DNA from: Olsenella sp. KH3B4
GTDB taxonomy: Bacteria; Actinomycetota; Coriobacteriia; Coriobacteriales; Atopobiaceae
Assembly (NCBI GenBank): GCA_900111695.1
Contig: FOHD01000006.1
Location: 121,471-185,470, forward strand
Length of the DNA stretch: 64,000 nt
Reading direction: 5' to 3'
In this document: one piece after another, positions 26,988 through 35,807 of the stretch
How the letters are laid out: each line of letters starts with the position of its first letter
Position numbering within the stretch: position 1 is the first letter of the stretch
Notes under the pieces: generated by a model
Databases searched by the model: none
What the model was told of the DNA's origin: nothing
Seen by the model: only the letters and a program-made list of their open reading frames with translations
Position numbers and translations under genes: made by a program

Positions 26988-27266
26988 TGCGCCCTCCGGC
27001 GAGAAAATGACGCTGGAGCTGGGGTTTCCGACGGGATTCCGTACGAAATGCGCCCTCCGGCGCCGAAAAGACGCCAGAGACGAGGTTCCGTTCTTCTCCG
27101 CTGCGGAAATGCTCCTCTCGGCGAGAACATGACGCCGGGAGGAGCCTTTTGTACACGATTGCTGCTGTAACACGCCCTCCGGCGAGATTGCAACGCCGGA
27201 GCTGGGGTTTCCAACGGGATTCCGTACGAAATGCGCCCTCCGGCGCCGAAAAGACGCCAGAGGGCA
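26988..27266. repeat. Hairpin-array repeat, copy B
   Basis: Five related stem-loops built on CTCCGGCG...CGCC(A/G)GAG, starting near 26990, 27051, 27111, 27174 and 27234. The linker CCGACGGGATTCCGTACGAA at about 27029 recurs with one change at about 27212. TTTTGTACACGATTGCTGCT (about 27148) matches copy A. It lies between the convergent PAP2 and pilus genes. Frames across it encode repeated peptide blocks and are not genes. Confidence 0.75.
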
Positions 27267-27301
27267 CAGCAGATTAGTATTTTTGTCGAAAAGAAGACCT
27301 C

Positions 27302-27327
27302 GGGCGTCGCACAAGCGCCGGACGCCC
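27302..27327 (-). terminator. Probable terminator of the pilus operon
   Basis: GGGCGTC (27302-27308) pairs with GACGCCC (27321-27327) just after the last pilus gene. On the minus strand it is followed by GAGGTCTTCTTTTCG. Confidence 0.55.
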
Positions 27328-27337
27328 AACACCGCGC

Positions 27338-28078
27338 TTACGACCTCGCCGCACGCTCCTTCTTCTTGCGACGAATGGCCATGACAACTAGCACGGCGCC
27401 ACCAATGCAGATAGCAGTGCTCAGCTGGATGAGCCCCCACGTAGAGTCACCAGCCACAGGAAGCTTGACGCCCAGAATCTCGACGGGCTTCTCGGGCTCA
27501 GGCACAGGCTCGGGTTGTCCCTCAAAGCTGTGCGAGAACGACGCGGCGTCCGGCTTATAGCCATCGGACTCACGCCTGATCACCACATGCGATACTGCAA
27601 GGCTGTCGTCAGCATTGTTGACCTCGATCTCGACGTCGTAGACGGTATCGTCCACGGTGAGCCCTTCAGTCCCCGAGGGGTCCGTGACGCAACGCAGCTG
27701 ATAGGAGAAGACGCCCGCATGCGAGAAGGTCAGTGCATCCGCCGCAGCAGTGTTCCCCAGCGTCAGCGAAATGTCCTTGCTCGTATCGCCATCCAGGGTA
27801 AACGTGTAGGTGTCGCCCTCCGCATTAGCTGGCAGCGGCGCCACGCCGTCCCTTCCCTCAACACGCGTGAGCTGGTAGGTGAAGGTGCTGCTCAGCTCCT
27901 CGGGGACCATGCCGGTCTTCGAGAACTCCTGCCCCACGGTGAAGTGGTCGACAACGGCTGCAAGCGCACGCGAAGGCGCGGCGAGCAGGGCAACCGCAAT
28001 GGCCATCGCAAGCATGCAGACGGCAGCGAGGGCATGCGCCCGCGCCCGTGCGTACAGCCTATCCTCTATCGCGCCCAT
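27338..28078 (-). CDS. FctA/Spy0128-type minor pilin with LPVAG sorting signal
   Basis: A 246-residue surface protein: signal peptide (cleavage near ALA-AV, residue 40), one FctA-like domain (FTVGQEFSKTG..., TFSHAGVFSYQLRC, VYDVEIEVNN), a Pro/Glu spacer (PEPVPEPEKPVE), then LPVAG, a hydrophobic helix and RRKKK. The sorting signal departs from LPXTG. The backbone pilin at 29001-30095 has a different signal (TPTGL), so this subunit may be the basal pilin attached to the wall. It overlaps the sortase gene by 20 bases and is the last gene of the operon. Confidence 0.85.
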   Translation of the reverse strand: MGAIEDRLYARARAHALAAVCMLAMAIAVALLAAPSRALAAVVDHFTVGQEFSKTGMVPEELSSTFTYQLTRVEGRDGVAPLPANAEGDTYTFTLDGDTSKDISLTLGNTAAADALTFSHAGVFSYQLRCVTDPSGTEGLTVDDTVYDVEIEVNNADDSLAVSHVVIRRESDGYKPDAASFSHSFEGQPEPVPEPEKPVEILGVKLPVAGDSTWGLIQLSTAICIGGAVLVVMAIRRKKKERAARS

Positions 28079-29000
28079 CTATCCTTCTCCTCCTGTTGTT
28101 CCCGCTGCGTTTCCGCGAGGGTGCGCCAACCACCCACGCAATGAGCAGGAACACGAGCAACCCAATACCAATCTTTGCCCACAGCGCCAAACCCTTGTCG
28201 GCGGTGCCGGAAAGCGTCCTGGAGACGCTCTCGTCGGTGAAGGTGTTCTCGTACGTCTCGTCCGTGATGCGAGCCACCACAATGTGGCGGTCATTGGTCC
28301 CGGACCCGCACGTCGAGAACACCAGCACGTGATCGTTCTCGCCGATCGCACCATCTCGCCAGAACTTGGCGTGAGCCTTTAGATAGGCTAGGAACTCAGC
28401 CATAGATGGAGAGCTCCCAACCGTCGTGCTATAGACAACTTCGTCGTACGCATCGGCAAGAAGGTAGGCGCATATCTCAACGCCGTGGTTCTTGCCGCCG
28501 TAGTAGATGTTGCCGTACCTGTGCTGCCAGAAGAATTCCTCGTCACCAAACTTGTCCAGGTCGCCAAACATGAGGGAGTTCTCCATGTGGTGGCCAAAGA
28601 TCACCGTGCTTGGGTCTGTGAAGTCCCGCGCATTGCGGTAATCCAGGAAAAGCGAGCCGGAAAGGGCAAACTCGCCCTTTGCGTTGGTGTTGAGGTACTT
28701 CTCGTTGTCTGGCCCCTGAACCAGCGGGTAGTCAACGCCTGTTCCGTAGAGCGTGAGCCAACCAACCACGTCTGAGTTGGATGCCGCAAGCTCTTCGAAG
28801 CTTGGGTCGTTGTTCTCTGCCGGACGATACGAGGCAAAGTTCTCCTCGCTTGCCTGGCCCTCCACCCGGTTGTTGTCGAGCACCGAGTAAGCGGTGAAGA
28901 GAACGACGAGCAGCAACACAGAGAGAACTATCCCGTCGACCAGCCAATTAGCGAGTCGTAGGGCCCCACGGGCCAGCCGACGGGATAGCGAATGGGGCAT
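28059..29000 (-). CDS. Class B sortase (pilus sortase)
   Basis: A 313-residue transpeptidase. There is an N-terminal membrane helix (about 21-43), then the class B fold with VGWLTLYGTGVDYPLVQG, catalytic His in IFGHHM, catalytic Cys in VFSTCG and Arg in RHIVVARI. A second C-terminal helix (about 285-302) with a basic tail is also present. In Streptococcus pyogenes a class B sortase (SrtC1) polymerises the Spy0128/FctA backbone pilin, and here the enzyme sits between two FctA-type pilins. It probably builds this pilus. It is adjacent without gap to the backbone pilin gene. Confidence 0.93.
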   Translation of the reverse strand: MPHSLSRRLARGALRLANWLVDGIVLSVLLLVVLFTAYSVLDNNRVEGQASEENFASYRPAENNDPSFEELAASNSDVVGWLTLYGTGVDYPLVQGPDNEKYLNTNAKGEFALSGSLFLDYRNARDFTDPSTVIFGHHMENSLMFGDLDKFGDEEFFWQHRYGNIYYGGKNHGVEICAYLLADAYDEVVYSTTVGSSPSMAEFLAYLKAHAKFWRDGAIGENDHVLVFSTCGSGTNDRHIVVARITDETYENTFTDESVSRTLSGTADKGLALWAKIGIGLLVFLLIAWVVGAPSRKRSGNNRRRRIDGRDRG

Positions 29001-30095
29001 TTACTTCTCGAGCTTCCTCTTAGCAGCACCGTAGGCAACAACGCCGGCGACGGCAACGCAGCCCAGCATGATGAAGGGCAGGTTGTTGATGACGAGGCCC
29101 GTGGGGGTCACGTCCTCGTGGGTGTTGGTCATGGTGCCGTTGTTGGCGTTCTCACCAATGAGCAGGTTCGCCTGAGAGGTGCTCTCGGTGCCGTTGGCAG
29201 TAGCCTTCCAGGACGGGGCGTAGCCATCAACCGCAGTCTCCTGAACAGAATAGGTCGTACCAACGAGGACGTTGGAGAAGGTCACGTCCTGGGCATCAGC
29301 AGCCGTGAAGGTGATGGTGCGGGTAGTAGCGCCGTCAGCAGCGTTGTCGATCTTAACAACGGTAGCACCGTTAGCGGTCGCAGTGATAGCGTTCAGGACA
29401 TCTGCAGCAGTCTTGCCTTCAGGGAGCACAGTAGGAGCAGTGAAGGTCACCGTGAACTCGAACTGCTTGCTCTTGTCACCCTGCTCTCCCTCAACTGCCT
29501 TGGTGATCGTGAGGTTAGTGTTGTTCTCGCTAGTGGTCTCGGTGTACTTGTTATCGAACTTAAGCGCGTCAGCCTTGGATGTGTTGGTTACGCTCGTGGC
29601 CTCACCCTTCACAATCACGAAAGAGCTGAACTCAAGACCATTGTCGCCGTTAACAACGGTGGCAATGAGGGTGTAGACCTTCGGGTCATCCTGGAAGGTG
29701 CCAAGGCCGGTGTTCTGCGTGGTGTTCTCCTTGATGGTCCAGGCATAGACGCCGGCGTGCGTGAAGGCGCTGGCGTCAGACTTGCCACCAAAGGTGATGG
29801 CACCATTGCCAGTGTTGTTTGCAGAGCTGGACGCATCAGTCAGCGTGATGTCAGCAATCGCGGCAGTAGGGCCATCGGTGTAGGTCTTCTCGTTGCCGGT
29901 GCCAGTGGAGAGCTCCTTGGGCGTAATGCTATACGTGAAGGTCGCCGACACCGTGGAACCCGGGTTGAGGCCAAGCTGCTTCTGGACCTGCGGTACAGTC
30001 GCAGTCGCTGCCAGCGCGGTGCTTACGCCGCCAAACAGCGCCGCGGCAAGCGCAATTGCGGACGCAAGTGCGACAAACCCTCTGTTCTTTCTCAT
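29001..30095 (-). CDS. FctA/Spy0128-type backbone pilin
   Basis: A 364-residue protein; ATG 30095 behind AAAGGAAG. A signal peptide ending ALAAT is followed by two FctA-like domains: one at about 30-165 (FTHAGVYAWTIKENT, KVYTLIATVVN) and a second Cna_B-like block at about 185-325 (LTITKAVEGEQGDKSKQFEF, YSVQETAVDGY). Both are of the kind that form Lys-Asn isopeptide bonds. The sorting signal is TPTGLVINNLPF plus a helix and RKLEK, like the EVPTG-type signal of streptococcal FctA. It should be the major shaft subunit polymerised by the adjacent sortase. Confidence 0.9.
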   Translation of the reverse strand: MRKNRGFVALASAIALAAALFGGVSTALAATATVPQVQKQLGLNPGSTVSATFTYSITPKELSTGTGNEKTYTDGPTAAIADITLTDASSSANNTGNGAITFGGKSDASAFTHAGVYAWTIKENTTQNTGLGTFQDDPKVYTLIATVVNGDNGLEFSSFVIVKGEATSVTNTSKADALKFDNKYTETTSENNTNLTITKAVEGEQGDKSKQFEFTVTFTAPTVLPEGKTAADVLNAITATANGATVVKIDNAADGATTRTITFTAADAQDVTFSNVLVGTTYSVQETAVDGYAPSWKATANGTESTSQANLLIGENANNGTMTNTHEDVTPTGLVINNLPFIMLGCVAVAGVVAYGAAKRKLEK

Positions 30096-30156
30096 CTCAT
30101 CTTCCTTTCGACGTGCGCCCCAGGGGACGCGACTTGCCTTGTCTATCACACGGCTC

Positions 30157-30711
30157 TCAGAAGTTCCTTCTTCTAATCACCGTCATGACCTTTCCTTCCG
30201 TGCTCGTGTCGATGTCCACCGGACCGTAAAGCCTGCTGTCCTTCGACTCTGGACGGTTGTCGCCCATCACGAACACCTGACCTTCGCCAACCGTCACTGG
30301 ATACGTGATGCCTTCCGTAAACGGCAGCGTCTCGGTGTAAATCTTGTCTTCGCTCTGCAGGTAGCCGTTGATTACCAGCCCGTCTGAGGAGAACTCCACC
30401 GTGTCGCCCGCAACCGCAACAACCCTGCGGAGCTCCTTGGAGTCGCCATCGTCGACCACAATCACGTCACCGGCGGCATAGCTCTTCTCCAGGCGGTAGT
30501 ACACGACCAGGTCCCCCTCTCTGAGCGCTGGCGACATGCTCTCGTCAGGCGCTTGGAACAGACCAAAGACGAAGAGGAACACCATTGCGACAAAGCCCAG
30601 AACAAACGCGATCTTGAGGACGAGAAGTAGAAGCTCCGCCGCAAGCGACGGCTCCGAACCCTCGTCCGTGGGCTCTGCGCTCCCCGACGTAGGGGCAAAG
30701 TGGCTGGGCAT
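30157..30711 (-). CDS. Signal peptidase I-like protein of the pilus locus (SipA type)
   Basis: A 184-residue protein with one membrane helix (about 27-52) and the S26 fold. ESMSPAL carries the Ser nucleophile (S58), and GDVIVV, RRVVAVAGDTVEF and VFVMGDNRPESKDSRLYG are later boxes. At the position of the general-base Lys (K in KRVVGLPGD of standard enzymes) there is Arg (R95). Pilus-locus SipA proteins of streptococci are also degenerate and act in assembly rather than cleavage, so this may be a chaperone-like member. The ATG at 30711 overlaps the tip-pilin stop (TGATG). An upstream in-frame start is unlikely. Confidence 0.88.
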   Translation of the reverse strand: MPSHFAPTSGSAEPTDEGSEPSLAAELLLLVLKIAFVLGFVAMVFLFVFGLFQAPDESMSPALREGDLVVYYRLEKSYAAGDVIVVDDGDSKELRRVVAVAGDTVEFSSDGLVINGYLQSEDKIYTETLPFTEGITYPVTVGEGQVFVMGDNRPESKDSRLYGPVDIDTSTEGKVMTVIRRRNF

Positions 30712-33191
30712 CACTCCCCTCGCACGCCGTGACGCCGGGTTGTGGCAACGCACAGGACGGCGGTGATGGTACCCACACCCAACACTGCGGGCAGGATGGG
30801 AATCCCCTCATTGCCGTCGAGGCCAGTGATAGGAACCGGTGGCTTGGAGTTCGTGAAGCTCACCGTGGTGTCACCGGAGAGGCTGAAGCTTGCCTCAGAG
30901 CCGTTCTGCTCGGATGCGTCCCCAACCTTGTATGTGGTGGTGTAGCCATCGCCGTTGGCCTCGGTTATGGTGACCTGGTCGCCGGGGAGCAGGGCACCGC
31001 TATCTGGCGCAATGGTCTTGCTGTCGCCATCCTTGAGCGTGTACGTCTTGTTGTCAATGACGGTCTGGTCCCCGCGCTTCACGGTGACGTTGAACGTGAA
31101 CTCCTTGGTCTTGTCGGCCAGGCCACCTGTTACCGTCTTCGAAAGCGTGAGCGTAGGCTGCTCGCGGTTGGTGACAACAATGTTCTTGTCATCGTCTCCA
31201 TAATTGACGGTGAACGTGTTGGTGACATCATCACCCACTTTCACCTCGGTGGTGTAGTCATCCTTGCTCTTGCCATCGGGGTAACCGGTCTCTGTGGCGG
31301 TATAGGTATCCTCCCAACGCAGGTTGGTTAGGACCTTCCTGTCGCCAGGCTTGAGGGTATAGGTCTGATCGTAGGCCTCTCTGCTCTTGGCATCTCCCTT
31401 TACGTTGACAGAGAACGTCTGGTCGCTGTTCGTGACTTCGTTATTGTTCTTGTCGTAGAGCTTCTTCTGTACCACGAGCAGGACGGGGTCGACGGTAGGC
31501 GAGACAAACTCCCCCGTTTGGTCAGCACCAGTGGCGTCCTTGTAATTGATGACCGTCTCGCCATTGGTCTTGTACGACTTGCCGTCTGGCTCTGGCGTTG
31601 CAGTGAGGATGGTGTCATCGATCTCGATGCGGTAGGTAAGCTGCGCGTACCTCACCGTGGAGTCGCCGTCGATGGTGTTGGAAAGCGTTCCAATCTCCCA
31701 GTTGATGGTCTTATTGCCAGCATTGTACGTTGCGGTTCCCTGGCTTGCCGTAATGTTGCTCACACTGCCAGCGGGAATTGTGAAGCCGGCACCCATGGGG
31801 TCGCTAACCTTGGCGTCCTGTACGGCCGCCTTGATGTTGCCGGCAATCTCGGTGAAGATCTTCGCGAGCTCCGTCGGGTCTTCTGTCGACTTTGCATGGG
31901 TGTCATCGGTCGCACACTGGGACAGGACGCTCTTGCCCGTATCTCCGGCGTTCACCGCAACGGTCCACATGGTGTAGCCAGCGTTCTTCGCGATGGTCGA
32001 CTCGGCGATGGTGCTGTTGCCGTGGTTGTAGTACCAGTATCTCCCGTTGTAACGACCGCCGAAGGTGAACATGTTTGTGCCGCCCCCAGCGTGAGATCTA
32101 TAGTTAAACGCGCTTTGAGGGATATTCGTGCTTGTCTCGTAATAACCATTTTCGGTAAGAGCGAGATGGCTCTCGGCGTTGGTGATGTCATAGCTATACG
32201 TAGGCTCACCATCGGACAGGATCACGATGTTCTTAACATCTGCGTTCGAGTTCGCCAGAATCGCCTCTGCCTGCTTTATCCCTGCCTGGGTGAAGGTGCC
32301 ACCTTTAGCTTGAAGATTCTCAATGGCGTTATTGAGGCTGCTCACATTGTGTGTAAGAGATTGGTTTGTTGTCACGTCGCTCGCGAACGAGACGATGGCG
32401 ATGCGCGTGTTCCCATCGTTCCCATCAGGCAGAAGCGTGCTCACAAACTTCTTTGCAGCCTCCTTAGCCCGCACCATTCGGTTGTTGTCTTTCATACTGC
32501 CCGAGCGGTCAATAACGAGCACGACGTCACTAGTTTTGGTGGTGTCCTTGCCCTCAACGCGCACCGAGACATCCCACGTGTTGACCATCCCGTCAACAGG
32601 GGTCGCCGTCTTTGAGAGGACAACCTGACCGGGCTCGGTGGGATGGGTAGATGCCGTAGGCAGCGCCATGAGTCTCATACCAAGAAGACGGCTCGGCGAC
32701 ACGGAGGAGCCAAAGTCCACCTCGGGATAGACGCTCTCGTCGATGGTTCCGTCAGCCTGCTCGGGACCAGTGAGGTGATCGGGGTTTGAATCAAGGTCAA
32801 CCTCACCTGCGTTTGCAGAAGCGGAATCGTTGGAATCCGCAGCCTTGAAGCTGGCAACGTAGGTGGCCGTCTCCTTGGCGGGCGCGAAGGTTGCGCTGGT
32901 GCTCACCTCGACGCCATCGCGTTTCCAGTCGACAAAGACATAGCCATCGGAAGGCGTTGCCGTAACAGCAGCAACCTCGCCCTTGTCGTTAGACGAGAAG
33001 GTCTGGACCAGATTCTCCTCGGGACCAACAGTACCGCCGTCACCCGCTTGGAATGTAACCTTGATTGGAGAGCCCTCTCCGCTTTCTGTGGCGTACGCCT
33101 GCCTTCCGGCAAGGCCAAGGCCAGCCATCATAAGCGCACTGACAAGCACCGCCAGGGCAAAGAGCGATTGCCTCGCGAGCTTCCTACTCAT
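30711..33191 (-). CDS. Large VWA-domain pilus tip adhesin
   Basis: An 826-residue surface protein. It has a signal peptide (to about residue 35), an InlB-repeat-like segment (VTFQAGDGGTV...GYVFVDWKRDG) and a von Willebrand A domain (about 215-450) with intact MIDAS DRSGSM, which can bind a metal and ligand. Two Cna_B/DUF7601-like stalk domains follow (LTLSKTVTGG, TYTLKDGDSKT). The sorting signal is VPITG-LDGNEG, a helix and RRHGVRG. The layout matches tip adhesins such as RrgA or Cpa-like proteins. It is the first gene of the operon, and the host ligand is unknown. Confidence 0.9.
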   Translation of the reverse strand: MSRKLARQSLFALAVLVSALMMAGLGLAGRQAYATESGEGSPIKVTFQAGDGGTVGPEENLVQTFSSNDKGEVAAVTATPSDGYVFVDWKRDGVEVSTSATFAPAKETATYVASFKAADSNDSASANAGEVDLDSNPDHLTGPEQADGTIDESVYPEVDFGSSVSPSRLLGMRLMALPTASTHPTEPGQVVLSKTATPVDGMVNTWDVSVRVEGKDTTKTSDVVLVIDRSGSMKDNNRMVRAKEAAKKFVSTLLPDGNDGNTRIAIVSFASDVTTNQSLTHNVSSLNNAIENLQAKGGTFTQAGIKQAEAILANSNADVKNIVILSDGEPTYSYDITNAESHLALTENGYYETSTNIPQSAFNYRSHAGGGTNMFTFGGRYNGRYWYYNHGNSTIAESTIAKNAGYTMWTVAVNAGDTGKSVLSQCATDDTHAKSTEDPTELAKIFTEIAGNIKAAVQDAKVSDPMGAGFTIPAGSVSNITASQGTATYNAGNKTINWEIGTLSNTIDGDSTVRYAQLTYRIEIDDTILTATPEPDGKSYKTNGETVINYKDATGADQTGEFVSPTVDPVLLVVQKKLYDKNNNEVTNSDQTFSVNVKGDAKSREAYDQTYTLKPGDRKVLTNLRWEDTYTATETGYPDGKSKDDYTTEVKVGDDVTNTFTVNYGDDDKNIVVTNREQPTLTLSKTVTGGLADKTKEFTFNVTVKRGDQTVIDNKTYTLKDGDSKTIAPDSGALLPGDQVTITEANGDGYTTTYKVGDASEQNGSEASFSLSGDTTVSFTNSKPPVPITGLDGNEGIPILPAVLGVGTITAVLCVATTRRHGVRGE

Positions 33192-33661
33192 GTGACCAAC
33201 CCCTTACTCGTAGTACGAATATCGTTCATTTTGTTCGGGTCTAACCGGTTGCAGGACTCGCCAAGATAAGTGCGGCATCTCGGCCTCTGCAGAGTAGACC
33301 CCAGGGCCGGTTGGCCAATATTGCGACCTAGTCATTTCCCCTTGTATCCTTTTATCAGAATATCCGGTTAGCTCTTTCCTTTTGGTCCCAATGACCGGAA
33401 ATCACGAGCGGAATACCCTTCTATGCTGAATTCTCTTTTGCAACTACAAAGCATTTTAGGGCAACAATAGCTGCGCGATGCTTTGCCTCAAGCTCGCTAT
33501 GTTCAAGTCCAATGCACGGTTAGCGAGTCTTAGGCCACCGTTCATTCTCTTCTCACGTGAAACCACTTTCCGTATACTGAAGGGACGCATTCTCGGTAGT
33601 AACCTACAAGCGTTTATGCAGTTCGCATATTGTCTTGCGCTTGGGGAGAGGTGAGCCCGTC
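33192..33661. other. Divergent promoter region of the pilus operon and its LytTR regulator
   Basis: About 470 AT-richer bases. A TATACT (33572-33577) is a plausible -10 for the regulator. ACCGTTCAT (33537-33545) fits the LytTR half-site consensus, and a related ATCGTTCAT lies near 33221, close to the pilus start. GGTTAGC occurs near 33365 and 33519. These may be operators, but no strict pair with 12-13 base spacing is visible. No gene is present. Confidence 0.4.
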
Positions 33662-34462
33662 ATGGCAGTCCACAGCGTGCTTGACTTGAGTACCTTAGTT
33701 CTGGTCTCTTGTGCGCAGGGCATCCCTGAGCAGTGTGCCCGCTTTCTTTCGGAAAGCCTTACCTTTGTTGGGCCATTTGGGATAACCACTGTAGCCGGCG
33801 CGCACGCGTTCATGGAGTACTTCGCTAAGATGGCGCCGCTATTCACAAAGCTGGACCTAACCTTTGGTTGTCCGACAATAGTCTTTCAGAGCAACGAAAA
33901 CTCTGTAGTGTTCATAGGCAGCTGCTCAGGAGGACGGCGCCCCGCCGTATCCTTACGCGCCACGCTCGTCTGGTATACCGGCGTGCCCGAAAGGCCTCAG
34001 CTCGTCCACCTGCACATCTCAATTCCTCCCGTCGAGAAGCGGCGCGATGCGCCTGCCCCCATTGTGACGTCCCTTGATATGCCAGACACCAAGGGATATG
34101 AGCAGGACTCGCTTCTCTACGTCCATGACACCGAGGGTGTATCGCATGCCGTACGCCCCAGTGCCATCGTGTACCTCGCAGCCGCCCATCAGTACGTGGA
34201 TATTCATCTCTTAAGGGAGACGTTTCGCACGAGGTGCTCGCTATCATCGATGCTCGAAAGGCTCCCGGCCACCTTCGTGCGCGTACACCGCAGCTACGCA
34301 GTAAATGCAAGGTTCGTCACATCAATGTCGACCACCAAGGTCCTGCTGTCTAACGGAGAGCAAGTCATCGTTCCAGCAAAGCGCCGCACGGCCGTACGAA
34401 AACAGCTCCGAGAGGCCCTGGAACTCAATTCCTATGACAAAGGCCCCTCACCTAACTGCTAG
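33662..34462 (+). CDS. One-component LytTR transcription regulator with N-terminal SnoaL/NTF2-like domain
   Basis: A 266-residue protein; ATG 33662, with GGGGAGAGGTGAG about ten bases upstream. Residues about 10-120 look like an NTF2/SnoaL-like alpha+beta sensor (SLTFVGPFGITTVAGAHAF, then a strand-rich part), not a receiver, and there is no phospho-acceptor Asp. Residues about 150-255 are a LytTR DNA-binding domain (VYLAAAHQYVDIHL, FVRVHRSYAVNARF). It is divergent from the pilus operon and so is its likely regulator. How it is switched is unknown; a small ligand in the N-terminal pocket is possible. Confidence 0.8.
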   Translation: MAVHSVLDLSTLVLVSCAQGIPEQCARFLSESLTFVGPFGITTVAGAHAFMEYFAKMAPLFTKLDLTFGCPTIVFQSNENSVVFIGSCSGGRRPAVSLRATLVWYTGVPERPQLVHLHISIPPVEKRRDAPAPIVTSLDMPDTKGYEQDSLLYVHDTEGVSHAVRPSAIVYLAAAHQYVDIHLLRETFRTRCSLSSMLERLPATFVRVHRSYAVNARFVTSMSTTKVLLSNGEQVIVPAKRRTAVRKQLREALELNSYDKGPSPNC

Positions 34463-34501
34463 TCACACCCGCAGCGATGTCAACGATCCGGGGTCTGAGG
34501 T

Positions 34502-34972
34502 TTACCGCACCTCGTCGAGCGGGATAATGCGCGCCGAGACGACCTTGCCCTCCTCGCAGATGATGCGCCCCATGCTGGGGCCACCGGAACGCGGGTAGGT
34601 AGGGCTGCCGGGGTTCATTAACAGCACGCCTGTTGCACGATCCCTCTCGACAAACGGGCGGTGCGTGTGGCCGCAGATGGCAATGTCGCAGAGCTTGAGA
34701 TCAAGCCGCTCGCGATGGTGGCAGACCTCCCAGCGCAACCCGCTCGAGAAGAAGATCTTGACACGCTTGACCTCGGGGCCAAAGTCGTATGACCAGTCGT
34801 TGTTACCCAGGCATAGCTGTACCGGAGCAATCTGGCCGAGCGCGCGGTAGTCGGACGCGGAGCAGATGTCCCCCGCGTGGACTATGGTGTCTGCACCCTG
34901 AAGCTCGTCGAGCAGCCTCTTCGAGAGATACCCATGCGTATCCGAAATGATGTCAAACCGCATCCTGGCCAT
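34502..34972 (-). CDS. YfcE-type metallophosphoesterase
   Basis: A 156-residue calcineurin-like phosphoesterase with the metal-binding motifs SDTHG, VHAGDI, GNND, CHHRE and CGHTHRP. Relatives (YfcE/MJ0936) hydrolyse phosphodiesters in vitro; the natural substrate is unknown. Two ATGs three codons apart are possible, and the ribosome site GAGAAGG suits the second slightly better. It lies 29 bases downstream of lytR-like 35002-35721 and may be in its operon. Confidence 0.9.
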   Translation of the reverse strand: MARMRFDIISDTHGYLSKRLLDELQGADTIVHAGDICSASDYRALGQIAPVQLCLGNNDWSYDFGPEVKRVKIFFSSGLRWEVCHHRERLDLKLCDIAICGHTHRPFVERDRATGVLLMNPGSPTYPRSGGPSMGRIICEEGKVVSARIIPLDEVR

Positions 34973-35001
34973 GCCTTCTCGTCTAGCGCCCCACTAAGCA
35001 C

Positions 35002-35721
35002 CTAGAGACCAAGGGCCCGCTTGAGGGCGACCACGCGACGGCGCGAGACCGAGATCTTCTTGCCCTCGATGCCGTTGATCCCGAGCTGGAGGATGCCGCT
35101 GGAGACCACCTCGACGTCCTCGACGTACTCGAGGTTCACGATGTAGCCGCGGTGCACGCGGAAGAAACCGTGCGGCGCGAGCTTCTGCTCGAGCTTGGCA
35201 AGCGAAATCGTGGAGAGGTAGCGGTCGTCATCCGTGTAGATGCAGGAGTAGTCGTCCTTTGCCTCGATGTAGCGGATCTGGTCGATGGGCACGAGCACCT
35301 TGCGGCCGCTCTTCACCACGGGGATGCGCTCCACAGAGGAGTGGGACTGGGGCTGCGGCTTCACGCGGGACTGCACCTTGTCCAGCGCCTGGTTGAGACG
35401 GTCGGTCTCCACCGGCTTCATGAGGTAGTCGATAGCATCGACGTCAAAGGCCTCGAGTGCATACTCGCTGTAGGCGGTCACAAAGACTACCGCAGGCGGG
35501 TTCTTGAGCTTGTGGAGCGCCTCTGCGAGCTGCATGCCGTTGGTCTTGGGCATCGAGACGTCAAGGAAGATGACGTCCGCACGCGCCTCCATGAGTCGCT
35601 CGACCGCCTCGCGTGCGCTCGACGCCTCGGTGATGGCATCCACGCGCCCGGTCTCCTCGAGGAGGTAACGCAGCTCGGAACGGGCGGGAGCCTCGTCATC
35701 GACAATCATCGCACGCAGCAT
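35002..35721 (-). CDS. LytTR-family response regulator (LytR type)
   Basis: A 239-residue regulator: receiver domain with VDDEAPAR, phospho-acceptor Asp in FLDVSMPKTNG and YLMKPV, then a LytTR domain (IRYIEAKDDYSCIYT, FFRVHRGYIVNLEYV). It follows the LytS-like kinase gene by 86 bases. The spacer holds two overlapping ACCGTT boxes (ACCGTTTAC at 35789-35797 and ACCGTTAGT at 35796-35804) that fit the LytTR half-site, so autoregulation is possible. It is more distant from the two AgrA-like regulators than they are from each other. Confidence 0.94.
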   Translation of the reverse strand: MLRAMIVDDEAPARSELRYLLEETGRVDAITEASSAREAVERLMEARADVIFLDVSMPKTNGMQLAEALHKLKNPPAVVFVTAYSEYALEAFDVDAIDYLMKPVETDRLNQALDKVQSRVKPQPQSHSSVERIPVVKSGRKVLVPIDQIRYIEAKDDYSCIYTDDDRYLSTISLAKLEQKLAPHGFFRVHRGYIVNLEYVEDVEVVSSGILQLGINGIEGKKISVSRRRVVALKRALGL

Positions 35722-35807
35722 TGCAACAACCTACCTTCCGACTGCGACTCACGTCCCGCCGCAGACACGCAAAGAAGCATCTTTGCCTACCGTTTACCGT
35801 TAGTATG

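Noticed and set aside
23004-27266. Possible CRISPR arrays
   Set aside because: Hairpin units vary in length and sequence, linkers are conserved rather than unique, and no cas genes are present.
26554-27440. Open frames with recurring blocks such as FRTESR across hairpin array B
   Set aside because: Same reason as array A; they also run antisense into the PAP2 gene.
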